Of a DNA stretch of 64,000 bases, positions 37,659 through 48,738 are shown piece by piece. Positions within the stretch are counted from its first letter, which is position 1. Each line of letters starts with the position of its first letter. The translations under genes were made by a program, and so were the position numbers. Source of the DNA: Alisma plantago-aquatica (Eukaryota > Streptophyta > Magnoliopsida > Alismatales > Alismataceae); assembly GCA_963693085.1 (NCBI GenBank), contig OY856413.1, positions 545,762,879 through 545,826,878 on the forward strand. Direction: 5' to 3'. The notes below the pieces were generated by a model. The model did not search any database and was not told the DNA's origin. It saw nothing but the letters and a program-made list of their open reading frames with translations.

Positions 37659-38397
37659 TGAAAAACCACTAGAGGGGGGTGAATAGGGTTTTATGGATAT
37701 TTTAAAATAATTTAACTCAAACAACCACAATTGAGATAATAAGAAGGAGACAAGGTGTTTAGAGTGGTTCCAACCTTAGCAAATACTAAGGCAGTCAATC
37801 CACTACCCGATTGCTTACCCAACTGGGTTTTTGAAAGTATTTAATTTTATTACCTCGTAAGGATATTACATAAAATTACAACACTTTCAACACCCTTTGG
37901 ACAGCCTTCACCTTCAAGTAGTCTCACCAACTTTGAAGCAGCCTTCCTTGAAGTAACTTCAAGCTCCCCCTTGAAGTAGCCTTCCTCTTAAAGTAGCTTC
38001 CCATTGAGACAGCCTTCTACAAGTAGTCCAAAGATCTCCTTCTTCACCAAGAAGATCAAACTCTCTCCAATCCACAACCTCCAACCCTAGGAGTAGCAAG
38101 GAGAGTACAAGAAATAAGAAAGAACAAGAAAGGAAATGGAAATTACAATATACCACTTGAAGCACAAGGCTTGATTTCCTATATCAAGCGTATTGATCTC
38201 CTAACCAATGAGTATGGAAGTGTAGGTTTAGTGGATAGGAGATGCTATCCTATAGGACACAAATTTGGAGCAAAGGAAATGAGTAGCAAGTACTAGTGTT
38301 TCTCAATCGCTCAAAACAAATTACCAATTGCAAGTATGAAAGCTCAAGTATTGCACAAGTGTGTGTTGGGTGTCCTATGGCTTGTCCTATTTATAGG
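37659..38397 (-). repeat. SIRE-like copia 3' LTR, left segment
   Basis: Matches 53,511-54,240. Starts (plus orientation) TGAAAAACCACTAG. It carries imperfect repeats of CTTGAAGTAG near 37,910-38,000 and a minus-strand TATA box in CCTATTTATAGG at 38,386-38,397. That palindrome is directly interrupted by the CACTA element. The LTR resumes at 49,247; total LTR length without the insertion and target duplication is about 1415 bp. Confidence 0.9.
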
Positions 38398-38411
38398 CAC
38401 TACTACAGAAA
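38398..38411 (+). repeat. CACTA left terminal inverted repeat
   Basis: CACTACTACAGAAA, preceded by target duplication AGG. It starts with the CACTA signature of this superfamily. Confidence 0.95.
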
Positions 38412-38434
38412 TAGCATTCAGTGTCACTTTTCTG

Positions 38435-38841
38435 GGCGTCGGTTATTAAGGAAAACCGACGCCTAACATTTAAGGTGTCGGTTGTTTAAGCAACCCGACG
38501 TCTATATTCGAAGACCAGCCAGACACGGGTACTGCTTTGTATTAAGCGTCGGTTGTTTATAACAAACCGACGCGTAAAGTCGCCCGCGAAATCCATATTT
38601 CGATCAAAAAAAATAGTGTCATTTTCAGCGTCGGTTATATACGTAGAAACCGACGCCTATGTGCGATGAAAATTTGCACGAAAAGTGTCACTTTCAGCAT
38701 CGGTTATCCTTATATAACCGACGCTTAAAGTGGTTCCCGCCAAATAATTTCATGAAAATATCGTCCAATTGGACGTCGGTTTTTTCAAACAACCGACGCT
38801 AAAGATGTTTAGGCGTCGGTTGTGTTAAACAACCGACGCTA
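38435..38841 (+). repeat. Left subterminal palindromic repeats
   Basis: Seven inverted pairs of a GCGTCGGTT core facing AACCGACGC, each pair spanning 28-30 bases with an AT-rich loop: near 38,435, 38,474, 38,545, 38,628, 38,697, 38,772 and 38,812. In CACTA elements such subterminal repeats are the binding sites for the element's own DNA-binding protein. That role is inferred from the family. Confidence 0.85.
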
Positions 38842-38845
38842 TTTG

Positions 38846-39236
38846 GGAACTTCATTACCCTCGATCGCCCGACTCTTCCCCTTTCTTCTGTTTCATTGTG
38901 AGCGATTTCCCTATTTCTCTGCTGCCGCCGATTTCTCTCCGGTGATTTCTTCTTCAGCTCCCCTTCTCCGGTGCCCCCTTCTCCGCCACCACTCCTGCTC
39001 GCCGCCGCTCCTGTCGCCGTTGGACACCTGCTCGCCGCCGCTCCTGCTCGCCGACGATCCTACTCCTGTTGTTGCTCTGCGTCACCGCCACCTCCGCCGC
39101 CTGCTCGCCGCCGCTCCTGCTCGCCGACGATCCTGCTCCTACTGCTGCTCTGCGTCGCCGCCGCCGCCGCCCGCTCCTTCCTCCTTGTTGCTGCTCTGCG
39201 TCTCCTTGCTCACGCCCTAACTCTGCTGCTCACAAG
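38846..39236 (+). promoter_or_regulatory. GC-rich untranslated first exon / promoter-proximal region
   Basis: A sharp switch to C- and G-rich sequence with many CGCCGCCGCTCCTGCTCGCC units, some repeated (39,027-39,062 and 39,107-39,140). It ends in a splice-donor-like CACAAG/GTACTAG at 39,236/39,237. The nearest acceptor before the transposase ATG is at 41,639. Frames of 72-132 codons run through it in all three phases with no domain, as expected of low-complexity DNA. Position and composition recall the GC-rich untranslated first exon of maize Spm. Coding is unlikely. Confidence 0.6.
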
Positions 39237-39827
39237 GTACTAGCATCAAACCCTTCCTCTAGGTTGATGTATGAGCTATCTATCTAGGTTGATGTATGAG
39301 CTATCCCCTGTATTTTTTTTCCTGCTCTCTTTGTGTGTATGAGCCTGTTCCTTGGTTGTGTATGGTCTTACTGTTTGGAGATGTTTTGGTCCCCTATGTG
39401 GGATACTTTCTCCTTTTGTTCTTTACGTTTGGTCAGGTGTGTTGTCTGTAAATGCCCAAAGTTTTTTTGGTATCAATAGTTGAGTGTTTTTCACAAAAAA
39501 AAAGATGGAGAAGTTAAATGGATACAACTCTGTACATAGGTAGGTGTAGTTCTTTAGCTAATTACAATAAGAACATGACAATATGATAATAAACATCTAC
39601 AACCTAATGCCACCTACCAAGACAGATACTAATACCACCTCCTCACCTATCAAAATCTTAAGGTTAGACATATAAAGGAGGAAGAGTTGTGAAACATGTG
39701 TACATGAATCTGAAGCCACTATACAAACTCTATTTGAGTGTTTAAGTATCAACCATCGTTAGTCCAATACATAAGTACTAGAAGTATCCATGGGTTAAAT
39801 AAGGTGAACTAGCTGTGTAATGTTAGG

Positions 39828-39842
39828 GTTTCTGTAGTAGTG
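39828..39842 (+). repeat. Internal copy of the CACTA right terminal sequence
   Basis: GGTTTCTGTAGTAGTG-type text, matching the element's true right end at 49,229-49,243, but without nearby GCGTCGG repeats. Confidence 0.7.
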
Positions 39843-40284
39843 GGTGCGCCTACTACATTTGGTGGTGCGCCTTATACTATTTGAAATCCTTGATTTTATC
39901 TTCTATCCTAAATAAAATTAAGGGACCCATGATTAGAAAACAATTCCAAACTTGGCACCCACACTAATTGTAAGGAAATAAAATATGATTATTGAAATGC
40001 ACATTTGTGATGTGATACCTTTTTTAGGATGCATATATTAGATTCAACCTTTGAGACATCCTTTTATGAGTTCCAATACAATTAGGGTTTCATTTCATTG
40101 CCATTGTATGTATTATAATATTACATCTTTCACATAAAAATTAATTAAATTGAATCCTATTGGAACCCTAATTTAAATCCTAATTTGATTTAAACTTGTC
40201 CATTCTAGCATCCTAATTTGATTTGATTAAACCCTAACATTGTTTAAACCCTAACATCAATTGTGATGAAACCCTAACATGTAC

Positions 40285-41515
40285 ATATCTATTATTGTGT
40301 TTGTTGGCCTAGAAACCCGTCCAAGATTGACTCATTAGGAGTAAATCTTGGATAGTCCCCGGTTTGGGACTGTTCTTGAACACCTAATCTCACTTAGGAT
40401 GTAAGTGTATAATGTGTATTGGGTTTTTGAGAAAATTTTGGTAGCATTTCCCCGTTTGTTCTCTAAGTACATATGTACTTAGAGAACAGCGGGGAAATGC
40501 TGCCGAAATTTTCTTGAAAACCCAATACACATTATACACTTACTAGTGAGATTAGGTGTTCAAGGATGGGATAGGTGGTACACATTTATTATATATAAGA
40601 ATGACATCACATGTGTTTGTTGGCCTAGAATGTGAACAATCATTGTTTTTTATATTACTTGTTCATTGGTATAAATTAGAATGAACAATCACTAAATTAT
40701 ATATTGTTTGTATGGAGTCCGGCTTCATTGTAGATATCTATTATTGTGTTTGTTGGCCTAGAAACCAGTCCAAGATTGACTCATTAGGAGTAAATCTTGG
40801 ATAGTCCCCGGTTTGGGACTGTTCTTGAACACCTAATCTCACTAAGGATGTAAGTGTATAATGTGTATTGGGTTTTCGAGAAAATTTCGGCAGCATTTCC
40901 CCGTTTGTTCTCTAAGTACATATGTACTTAGAGAACAGCGGGGAAATGCTGCCGAAATTTTCTCGAAAACCCAATACACATTATACACTTACTAGTGAGA
41001 TTAGGTGTTCAAGGATGGGATAGGTGGTACACATTTATTATATATAAGAATGACATCACATGTGTTTGTTGGCCTAGAATGTGAACAATCATTGTTTTTT
41101 ATATTACGTGTACATTGGTATAAATTAGAATGAACAATCACTAAATTATATATTGTTTGTATGGAGTCCGGCTTCATTGTAGATATCTATTATTGTGTTT
41201 GTTGGCCTAGAAACCCGTCCAAGATTGACTCATTAGGAGTAAATCTTGGATAGTCCCCGGTTTGGGACTGTTCTTGAACACCTAATCTCACTTAGGATGT
41301 AAGTGTATAATGTGTATTGGGTTTTCGAGAAAATTTTGGTAGCATTTCCCCATTTGTTCTCTAAGTACATATGTACTTAGAGAACATCGGGGAAATGCTG
41401 CCGAAATTTTCTTGAAAACCCAATACACATTATACACTTACTAGTGAGATTAGGTGTTCAAGGATGGGATAGGTGGTACACATTTATTATATATAAGAAT
41501 GACATCACATGTGTT
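40285..41515. repeat. 449-bp tandem array (about 2.7 copies), each unit with a long palindrome
   Basis: Unit starts at 40,285, 40,734 and 41,183 give an exact 449-bp period; the third copy is cut short. Adjacent copies differ by only a few bases. Each unit contains an imperfect palindrome of about 190 bp (40,375-40,564; 40,824-41,013; 41,273-41,462) centred on AAGTACATATGTACTT. The arms include CTTGAACACCTAATCTCACT and its complement plus GCAGCATTTCCCCG and its complement. It could form cruciforms or, if transcribed within the intron, long RNA hairpins. Confidence 0.95.
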
Positions 41516-41518
41516 TGT

Positions 41519-41580
41519 TGGCATTTCCCCGTTTGTTCTCTAAGTACATATGTACTTAGAGAACAGCGGGGAAATGCTGC
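41519..41580. repeat. Fourth, core-only copy of the palindrome
   Basis: Only the central part of the palindrome (GGCATTTCCCCG...CGGGGAAATGCTGCC around AAGTACATATGTACTT) is present, fused to the truncated third repeat unit at GTTTGTTGGC. Confidence 0.9.
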
Positions 41581-41640
41581 CTAATCTTTTCCTAATATAT
41601 ACTTGTTTCCTAATATATACTTGTTTTCTCTGATCATAGA

Positions 41641-44600
41641 ATGGATAGATCATGGATGTCCATTCGTAATCGTTGCACCCCAGAGTTTATATCTGGTCTT
41701 GATCAGTTTATTAGATTTGCCGAGGAACATAGGAAAAAACCTACAGATAGGTTCTACTGTCCATGTAGGCATTGCGGTAACAACTTGAAAGTCAACACTG
41801 GTGAAGAAATCAAAAGTCATGTCATGTGCAACAGGATTGTACAAGGCTATACAGAATGGCTCTGGCATGGAGTGATTTCAAAATCGAAACCAGTAGATGT
41901 CGATAGCAGTGCTTGGGTGGAAGAAGAAATTGCCTCCGATGACGTAAATGTGAACGAACCAGTTCCAGCAGACATCGTTGATGTGATGCTGGATAGTTGT
42001 AGGGTAGAGCACACTGATCCACCTCCTATCTTTACAAACATTGTGCATGATGCTGAGATACCGTTATACACAGGCTGTGCTAAGTTTACGAAGCTTAGCG
42101 CTATGTTGAGATTGTATAAGTTGAAAGCTAACAATAGATGGAGCGACAAAAGCTTCACTTCATTGTTGACTTTGTTGAAAGAAATTCTTCCTGAAGGAAA
42201 CGAGCTTCCAATCTCAACATACCAGGTAAAGAAAATGTTGTGCCCAATGGGAATAGAGGCCAAGAAGATACACGCATGCCCGAATGATTGTGTATTATTT
42301 CAAAAGGACTATGTAGATTTGAAAGATTGTCCAAAATGTGGTGCGTCACGGTATAAATTGACGACTTCGGGGGAGTCCAAAACTGGTTCTCCTGCCAAGG
42401 TGTTGTGGTATCTACCTATAATATCACAGTTTCAACGCTTGTTTGCAAATCCGAAAGATGCGAAGAATTTGAGGTGGCATGCAGATGTTAAGAAAAATAA
42501 TGATGGGATCCTACGACATGCGTCTGATTCCCCACAGTGGAAGAAGATTGATCTATTGTACCCTAAATTTGGTGAAGAAGATAGGAATCTAAGACTTGGG
42601 ATTTGTACAGATGGGATGAATCCGTACGGGACATTGAGCAGCCAACATAGCACTTGGCCAGTCATGCTTGTTATATACAATCTTCCTCCCTGGATGTGTA
42701 TGAAAAATAAGTACGTTATGTTGTCATTGTTGATATCGGGCCCTAAACAACCCGGAAATGATATCGATGTTTATCTTGAACCTTTGATTGATGACTTAAA
42801 GAAACTTTGGGCTGAAGGTGTGATGACCTATGATGCTTCAGCAAGAGAGACATTTCGTTTGCACGCTATGTTGTTTTGCACTATTAATGACTTTCCAGCA
42901 TATGGGAATTTGTCTGGATATAGTGTCAAAGGAGCTAAAGCGTGTCCTATATGTGAAGAAAACACTGATTCAATAAGACTAAAACATGGCGGAAAGACTA
43001 TATATCTTGGTCATCGAAGGTTTCTCTCAAAATTCCATCCGTATCGTAGGAAGCGCAAAGCATTCAATGGATGGAATGATGAACGGAGTGCACCTAAACC
43101 TATACCAGGGGATGTTGTTTATGAAAGAGTAAAAGACATTGTCAATGAATTTGGTAAGAAATCAAAATGTAGTATGGCCACACGGAGTGACAATTCTTCA
43201 TTCAAGAAGAAGTCAATATTTTGGGATCTTCCTTATTGAAGTTCTTTGACAGTCAGGCATTGTATCGATGTAATGCACGTTGAGAAAAATGTCTGTGATA
43301 GCATCATTGGTACTCTATTAAATATACCAGGTAAGACTAAAGATGGGATAAAATCCAGACTGGACCTACGTGAAATGGGAATAAGGTCAGAATTAACAGA
43401 ATTATGTGAAATGGGTAATAAAAGAACATACTTACCTCCCGCTTGTTACACGTTGTCTAGAAAGGAGAAGATAACTTTTTGTGAATGCTTAGTAAATGTT
43501 AAGGTGCCACATGGTTACTCATCCAACATCCGTAGATTGGTATCAATGAAAGATCTGAAGTTGATAGGTCTTAAATCTCATGATTGTCACACTCTAATGC
43601 AACAAATATTGCCCGTGGCAATTCGATCTATATTGCCGAAGCATGTAAGGTTTGCAATTACCAGACTTTGTTTCTTTTTCAACAGTCTATGCAGCAAAGT
43701 TATTGACCCTGATACTCTCGATAATTTGCAAAGAGAAGTGGTTGTTACCCTATGTCAGCTTGAGATGTATTTCCCTCCTTCGTTCTTTGATATCATGGTA
43801 CATCTTGTTGTCCACTTGACCAGGGAAGTGAAAATGTTGGGACCAGTTTTCTTGCATTGGATGTATCCCTTTGAACGATACATGAGCGTTTTTAAAGGTG
43901 ATGTTCGAAACCGTTATCGGCCTGAAGGGAGTATTATTGAAGGTTATGTGGCGAGAGAGGTTATGGATTTTTGCAATGACTTTTTCAGTGGTAATGACAC
44001 TCCTGATAATGACAAGAATATTGAGGAGGGCAAAGGAATTTTGGGATCACGGGTGAAAGTAATCAGCCGTGAGCAGTTGGAACAAGCTCACTTGTATATT
44101 TTACACAATATGGACGAAGTGAGTGTTTATATCGAGGAACATACCAATTTCATAAAGAGACAACATCCTCGAGCAAGTTCAATGTGGCTTGCTAGAGAGC
44201 ATAATAAGACTTTTACTAAGTGGTTTGAAGATAAAGTCTTACATCAACTATCTCAAACACCAAATGATATTACAGAAACTATCAAATGCCTCGCCTTTAA
44301 ACCAAAACCGAATGTTATGTATTATAAAGGGTTTGACATTAATGGATTCACATATTACACAAAGCGCCAAGATGATAAGAGTGTCGTCGAAAATAGTGGG
44401 GTCACTCTTCAAGCGTCGACTATGTACTTTGCAAGTGCAAAGGATAAGAGTCCACGTGAAGCTAAAATGTCATATTACGGTGTCATTGAGGACATTTGGG
44501 AGTTTGACTACATAGATTTCAAAATTCCGCTCTTTAAATGTAATTGGGTTGATAACACCAAAGGAGTTATAGTGGATGAATTGGGTTTCACTTTGGTGAA

Positions 44601-44889
44601 CTTTGAAAAGATTGGCGAGAAGGGTGAACCATTCATATTGGCATCACAGGCGAAACAAATATTCTATATCGATGATCCTGCGAATGATAAATGGTCAGTT
44701 GTTCTTCATGGTAAAAGACAGTTCATTGAAGATCCTATAGATGAAGAAGAGTACTATGATAAGTATGATGACTCCAAACCATTCTCAGTTGGGTTGCCCA
44801 CTCCACAAAATATTGAAGCTAATGATGACTTATATGTGCGCAGAGATCACAATGAAGGATTGTTAATTGATAAAAGATCACAATTTTAG
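41641..44889 (+). pseudogene. TNP2-type CACTA transposase (one nonsense codon)
   Basis: Catalytic transposase of the CACTA family, expected to act in the nucleus on the element's ends. The ATG at 41,641 opens MDRSWMSIRNR, the usual N-terminus. A transposase-associated zinc segment has CPCRHC at residues 40-45. The tnp2 core (about 260-480) contains VLWYLPIISQF, GICTDGMNP with Asp324, INDFPAYGNLSG with Asp417, and ACPIC. TGA at codon 533 (43,237-43,239) interrupts LPY-stop-SSL where relatives have Trp; the same frame then stays open to 44,889. After the stop come RHCIDVMHVEKNVCD, a DUF4218-like region (about 690-800, MYPFERYMSVFKG) and a DUF4216-like region (about 925-1000, YYGVIEDIWEFDY). The total is 1082 codons, a normal family length. 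It is a single exon. A second possible initiation at 43,246 would give only the C-terminal half. The Trp-to-stop change is one base. Confidence 0.93.
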
Positions 44890-44900
44890 AGACATGTATG

Positions 44901-44994
44901 TTAATACAAATGCTAAATGTTTGCCTTTTTCTAGTTAATACAAATGCTAAATGTTTGCCTTTTTCTAGTTAATACAAATGCTAAATGTTTGCAT
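44901..44994. repeat. Three-copy 34-bp tandem repeat between the two CACTA genes
   Basis: Units beginning TTAATACAAATGCTAAATG at 44,901, 44,935 and 44,969 (last one shortened). It lies just after the transposase stop codon, probably in its 3' untranslated region. Confidence 0.95.
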
Positions 44995-45012
44995 TTTAAA
45001 TGACATTTTCAG

Positions 45013-48000
45013 ATGGCTGACCATGATGAGCATGATGTCCATGATGAGCATGAAGTCCATGATGAGCATGTTGTCCATGACGAGCATGGCGAGGATACTA
45101 ATGTAAGTTCTAAAAACATATCCTATATTTCTATAAAATTCATTATCTTCTAGTTATGTCAAGTCCATGATGAGCATGCTGTCCATGACGAGCATGGCTA
45201 ATTTAGTGTGTTTTATTTTTGTCAAATTTTAGGTTGATGCACCTGTACCCACTGAAGTACTGGAGCAACTTGATGCGCAGCACCAAAAACTTAACAAGAA
45301 AAGGGGCATCACTCTGTTGAAGAAGTTATTAGCGCTAAGTGGTAGTGGATCCAAATTGGTGGTGGAGTTTGATAATGGAGGAAATCCAATTGGAGTGAAC
45401 CACAATAATTTTGTAAACTATCTTGGGTGTACCACTCAGAGCCATTGTGGTGTTAAGTATGACAATTGGCATAAAGTTCCTCAAGGGAAAAAAGACTTGA
45501 TATGGAAGGATTTATGCGTGAGTTATTATTATTTGCAATTCTATTTTGTAGATTACAAATTCTATTATTTGCAATTCTATTTTGGATACTAGTTAATAAT
45601 ATTTCTATTTTACAGAATCTGTTTGCATTGGATGAGAAGTTGCATCGTAAAAATGTGATGCAACGCGCTGGAAAGATGCTTAGGAATTATAGGACAAATC
45701 TGAACAGAGAATACATAAAAGAGGGTGATAAGAAGAAGAAGTCAGCCCTTGAACAATGGAACTTCTTGGACAAAGAAGATTGGGACAATTTTGTTGCTTC
45801 AAGAAAATCTGAAGAATTCAAGGTATTAGGTGTCACTCCCAATTTAATTAATATACATTGTATTCACCTATTCAAGATTAACATTTAGTGCTACTAACCA
45901 AATCTTTAATGTGCATACTAACTAGGCCCTCAGTGACGCACAAAAAGCAAGGCGTGCACTGAATGTGCATGACCACACTATGGGTCCAAAAGACTATGCA
46001 AGCGTTCGCCAAAGACTACAGGCGGAGTCTGCGGCTACTCAGGAGTCTGCTCCTACTCAGGAGTCTGCCACACCCATGCCTCGCCATGATATTTGGATAG
46101 CTGGCAGGAAAAACAAGAAGGGTGAAATAAAGAAGCCTGTAACTGCTGAGGCGGCTACAAAAATGGTAAAATACAACTCTTAGAGAAATCGTTTGAATAT
46201 TGATTATTTGTGGTGTTAACTTACCAATTTCTGTTTATGGTGATTAGCGGGAGCTGCACGAGCAGAGGAAACAAGGCACGTTCATCCCTCAGGGCACAAG
46301 GGATGAATTGACAGTTGCTCTGGGTAACCCAGAGCATCCTGGACGTGTTAGAGGTGCCGGCGCTGGTGTTGGCATCAAAGCATTCTTTGGGCCATCCCAG
46401 CGCAAACCCAGAGCGAGACTTTCTCAAGAAGAGGTAACCTATTCTTTTTTTAGAATGTTACTGCAAAAGGAAATTCATTAATAAGAAGCTAATGTTTCTT
46501 TTATCCATGTATAGGAGAATAAGAGAGTTGAGGATTTAGTTGCTAAGAAGGTCAACGATGTAGTTGCTGAGAAGGTCAAGGAAGAATTGATGCGGTGGCA
46601 GGCATCTCAGGCTTCCAATACGCCTATGGCGACCCACTCTTCTCCTGATGCACAGATTGCGAGTAATCCTGGAGACCCATCGCCTAGCACGTCTGCTGTA
46701 AGTATTGTTTAGGACATTGTAGCTAGTCTTTTCAAGATGATATGTTTTCAAGATTATATGTATATATGTATAACATTCTTTACGTAAATTTGTAGGCATT
46801 GAAGCCATGCCGCTTACGAATAGAAGACTATGTTGTTGCAGAGGCGCAAGCTTACCCGTCCCTTCCTGGGGAAAGGTTTCACGGGACTCCAATGCCACAG
46901 GGCTATGTTCGTGTGGGCCCTTTACGTGTGTTACCTGATTGGAGGGAAGTTGCGTTGCCATATGCCCACCCAGATTTTGATACACTTGGTGAGGCAGAGG
47001 GCGGGGTCATATTGTGGCCCAAAGCAGATGTCGTCTACACGACTGAAATTGTAAGATAAATTTACATTGATTTAGACTGTTAATGTGTATATATTATGTC
47101 AACTGATCTGAAATTATATATACAGGTTAAAAAGAAGACACCATGAGCACCTAGGCCTCCACCTCCACTTCCCGCATTACCAACTTGGGTTCCAACTGAC
47201 CTAACATACCCGTTAGGTCCTGCTTGTAGGGGAATGGCATGTTGGCTACGTGCACATAATATACATTGCCCTATAATAGTTTCTTTAGATGCAGATTATG
47301 CAGGTCGATCATACGATAGCTCTTTATTTATACAAGATATTATTGAGCTGTTTATGTATGATTGGTTGAATACATCAATGATAGAGACATGGATAAGGTG
47401 AGATCTTGTTTATACATCCATATACCTTGTGTAAGATCCGGTGATCTGGTTTCTTATATATTAATGCATACGTAATACATGTTTTGCAGCTACTTAGTCG
47501 AAGATCATTGCAAACAATTTGCATTTGATCATGTGGGATTTTTTATTCCATCATTGATTGGTATGGTAGATAAAGACCCTGATAATGTTCAACAATACTG
47601 TATAGATGCTTTTACAATTTTTGGTCAGCAAAAGAAGACGATAATAATAGCTCCATTCAATGTCAAGTAAGTTTACTTTATTTATAATTTAGACTTAAGA
47701 AAATTCCATTTTTATTGTGCATTTTGAGTTATTAATTGTTAACTTTTTACCTCTAGCGGTAAACATTGGGAGTTACTAGTTATTGTCCCCGGGACGTTCA
47801 CTGTTTATTATCTAGATCCCGCGGGAAGTACATTAAACACTAAAATTGGACACGTAATGAGAATGCCATTATTCTGGTGAGAAATATTTCATTTTTGTAT
47901 CTGTTACCATCTGTTATTACATTACTGTTTACTTATTAATTTACTGTGTTATATTAACATGTAGGGGTTTAGATGCATTCAAAAAGGCTGGAGGAATGGT

Positions 48001-48477
48001 CCCAAGGAAAAAGAACCAGCCAATAAATTGGGAGAACGTACAAGTAAGTTCCCGACTCCAATGTATATATTATTGATGTGAGTTGTGCTTAGTTGTATGA
48101 TTTTGTATGTTTCAATTTATAGTGCACTACACAAGACAATGGCTGGGCATGCGCATACTATGTGATGCGATTTATGCAGATGATTATCAAATATGCCGCA
48201 TTGGACATCGATACCATACATGAGGTATTATATATAGTCTCATTAGTTAGTATGAAATATATCAATCTTATCTAATTTTTATATTATTACTTATATATAT
48301 ACATCATTCTCTTTGCAGGTGTTTAAAACTGACAACACTACAGGTAAACGCTTAAAAAATATACATGCTCCATATACGATGGAAGCATTAAATGAAGTAA
48401 GAGAAGAATGGGCAAAAGCCATACAAGCAGTGGCAACTATAAGATATAATTGGGATGTTGATAGCGATAATGAATGA
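45013..48477 (+). pseudogene. CACTA second gene: Transposase_24-like region joined to Ulp1-type cysteine protease (13 exons, one nonsense codon)
   Basis: My exon model, all GT-AG and frame-keeping: 45,013-45,102; 45,233-45,517; 45,616-45,822; 45,926-46,165; 46,248-46,433; 46,515-46,697; 46,796-47,050; 47,126-47,397; 47,490-47,666; 47,757-47,876; 47,965-48,043; 48,123-48,224; 48,319-48,477. Together 785 codons including the terminal stop. Exon 1 encodes HDEH repeats. Exons 2-4 hold a plant Ptta/En/Spm transposase-24-like region (YDNWHKVPQGKKDLIWKD, WDNFVASRKSEEFK), likely the DNA-binding part. Exons 9-12 form a Ulp1 (C48) fold: His635 in GKHWELL, Asp652 in VYYLD, Gln702, Cys708 in WACAYYVMRFM. 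A TGA at codon 489 (47,144-47,146, exon 8, after KKKTP) would remove the whole protease domain. One C-to-T change from CGA would explain it. Splicing is inferred, not observed. Confidence 0.85.
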
Positions 48478-48646
48478 TACTTTGTAAATGAATATTTCTG
48501 AATGTTAATACATGTATTTGAATGTTTCTATATGTGTGAATGTGAGAATTGAATTGATGTCTGAATGTATGTACTTGTGTGAAATTTTCTTTGTGACTTT
48601 TGCAGGTTTGCGGCCTGTTTGTAGGCTGATATCAATGGATGTCGTC

Positions 48647-48678
48647 AACCTGTAGTTCAGAAAACTGAACTACAGGTT
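48647..48678. repeat. Perfect 14-bp inverted repeat with 4-base loop
   Basis: AACCTGTAGTTCAG, AAAA, CTGAACTACAGGTT, about 170 bases after the second gene's stop codon. It may sit in the 3' untranslated region; function unknown. Flanking CAGGTTTGCGGCCTG / CAGGCCTGCAAACTG text (48,603 and 48,702) extends the symmetry loosely. Confidence 0.85.
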
Positions 48679-48738
48679 CTCATCCTGCTGACCAGCCACA
48701 GCAGGCCTGCAAACTGATATGAAAAAAAAAATATAAAT

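Larger units (their letters stand above)
39237..41639 (+). other. Leader intron of the transposase gene (predicted)
   Basis: Begins GTACTAGC and ends TGATCATAG, one base before the ATG at 41,641. No coding sequence. It contains a second copy of the CACTA right-end sequence at 39,828-39,842 and the 449-bp tandem array at 40,285-41,515. The intron boundaries are predicted from splice consensus only. Confidence 0.55.

Noticed and set aside
37959..38165. 68-codon frame with a hydrophobic start, repeated at 53,810-54,007
   Set aside because: Part of a copia LTR; the repetition reflects the two LTRs, not a gene family.
38822..39220. 132-codon frame rich in Pro, Ser and Leu
   Set aside because: It arises from GC-rich low-complexity repeats that are open in all three phases; better explained as an untranslated first exon.
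40285..41515. Regularly spaced repeats considered as a CRISPR-like array or centromeric satellite
   Set aside because: Plant DNA, under three copies, a 449-bp period without spacers, and confined to one transposon intron.
43246..44889. Second half of the transposase considered as a separate gene
   Set aside because: It is in the same frame directly after a single TGA and supplies domains that belong to the C-terminus of one TNP2-type protein.
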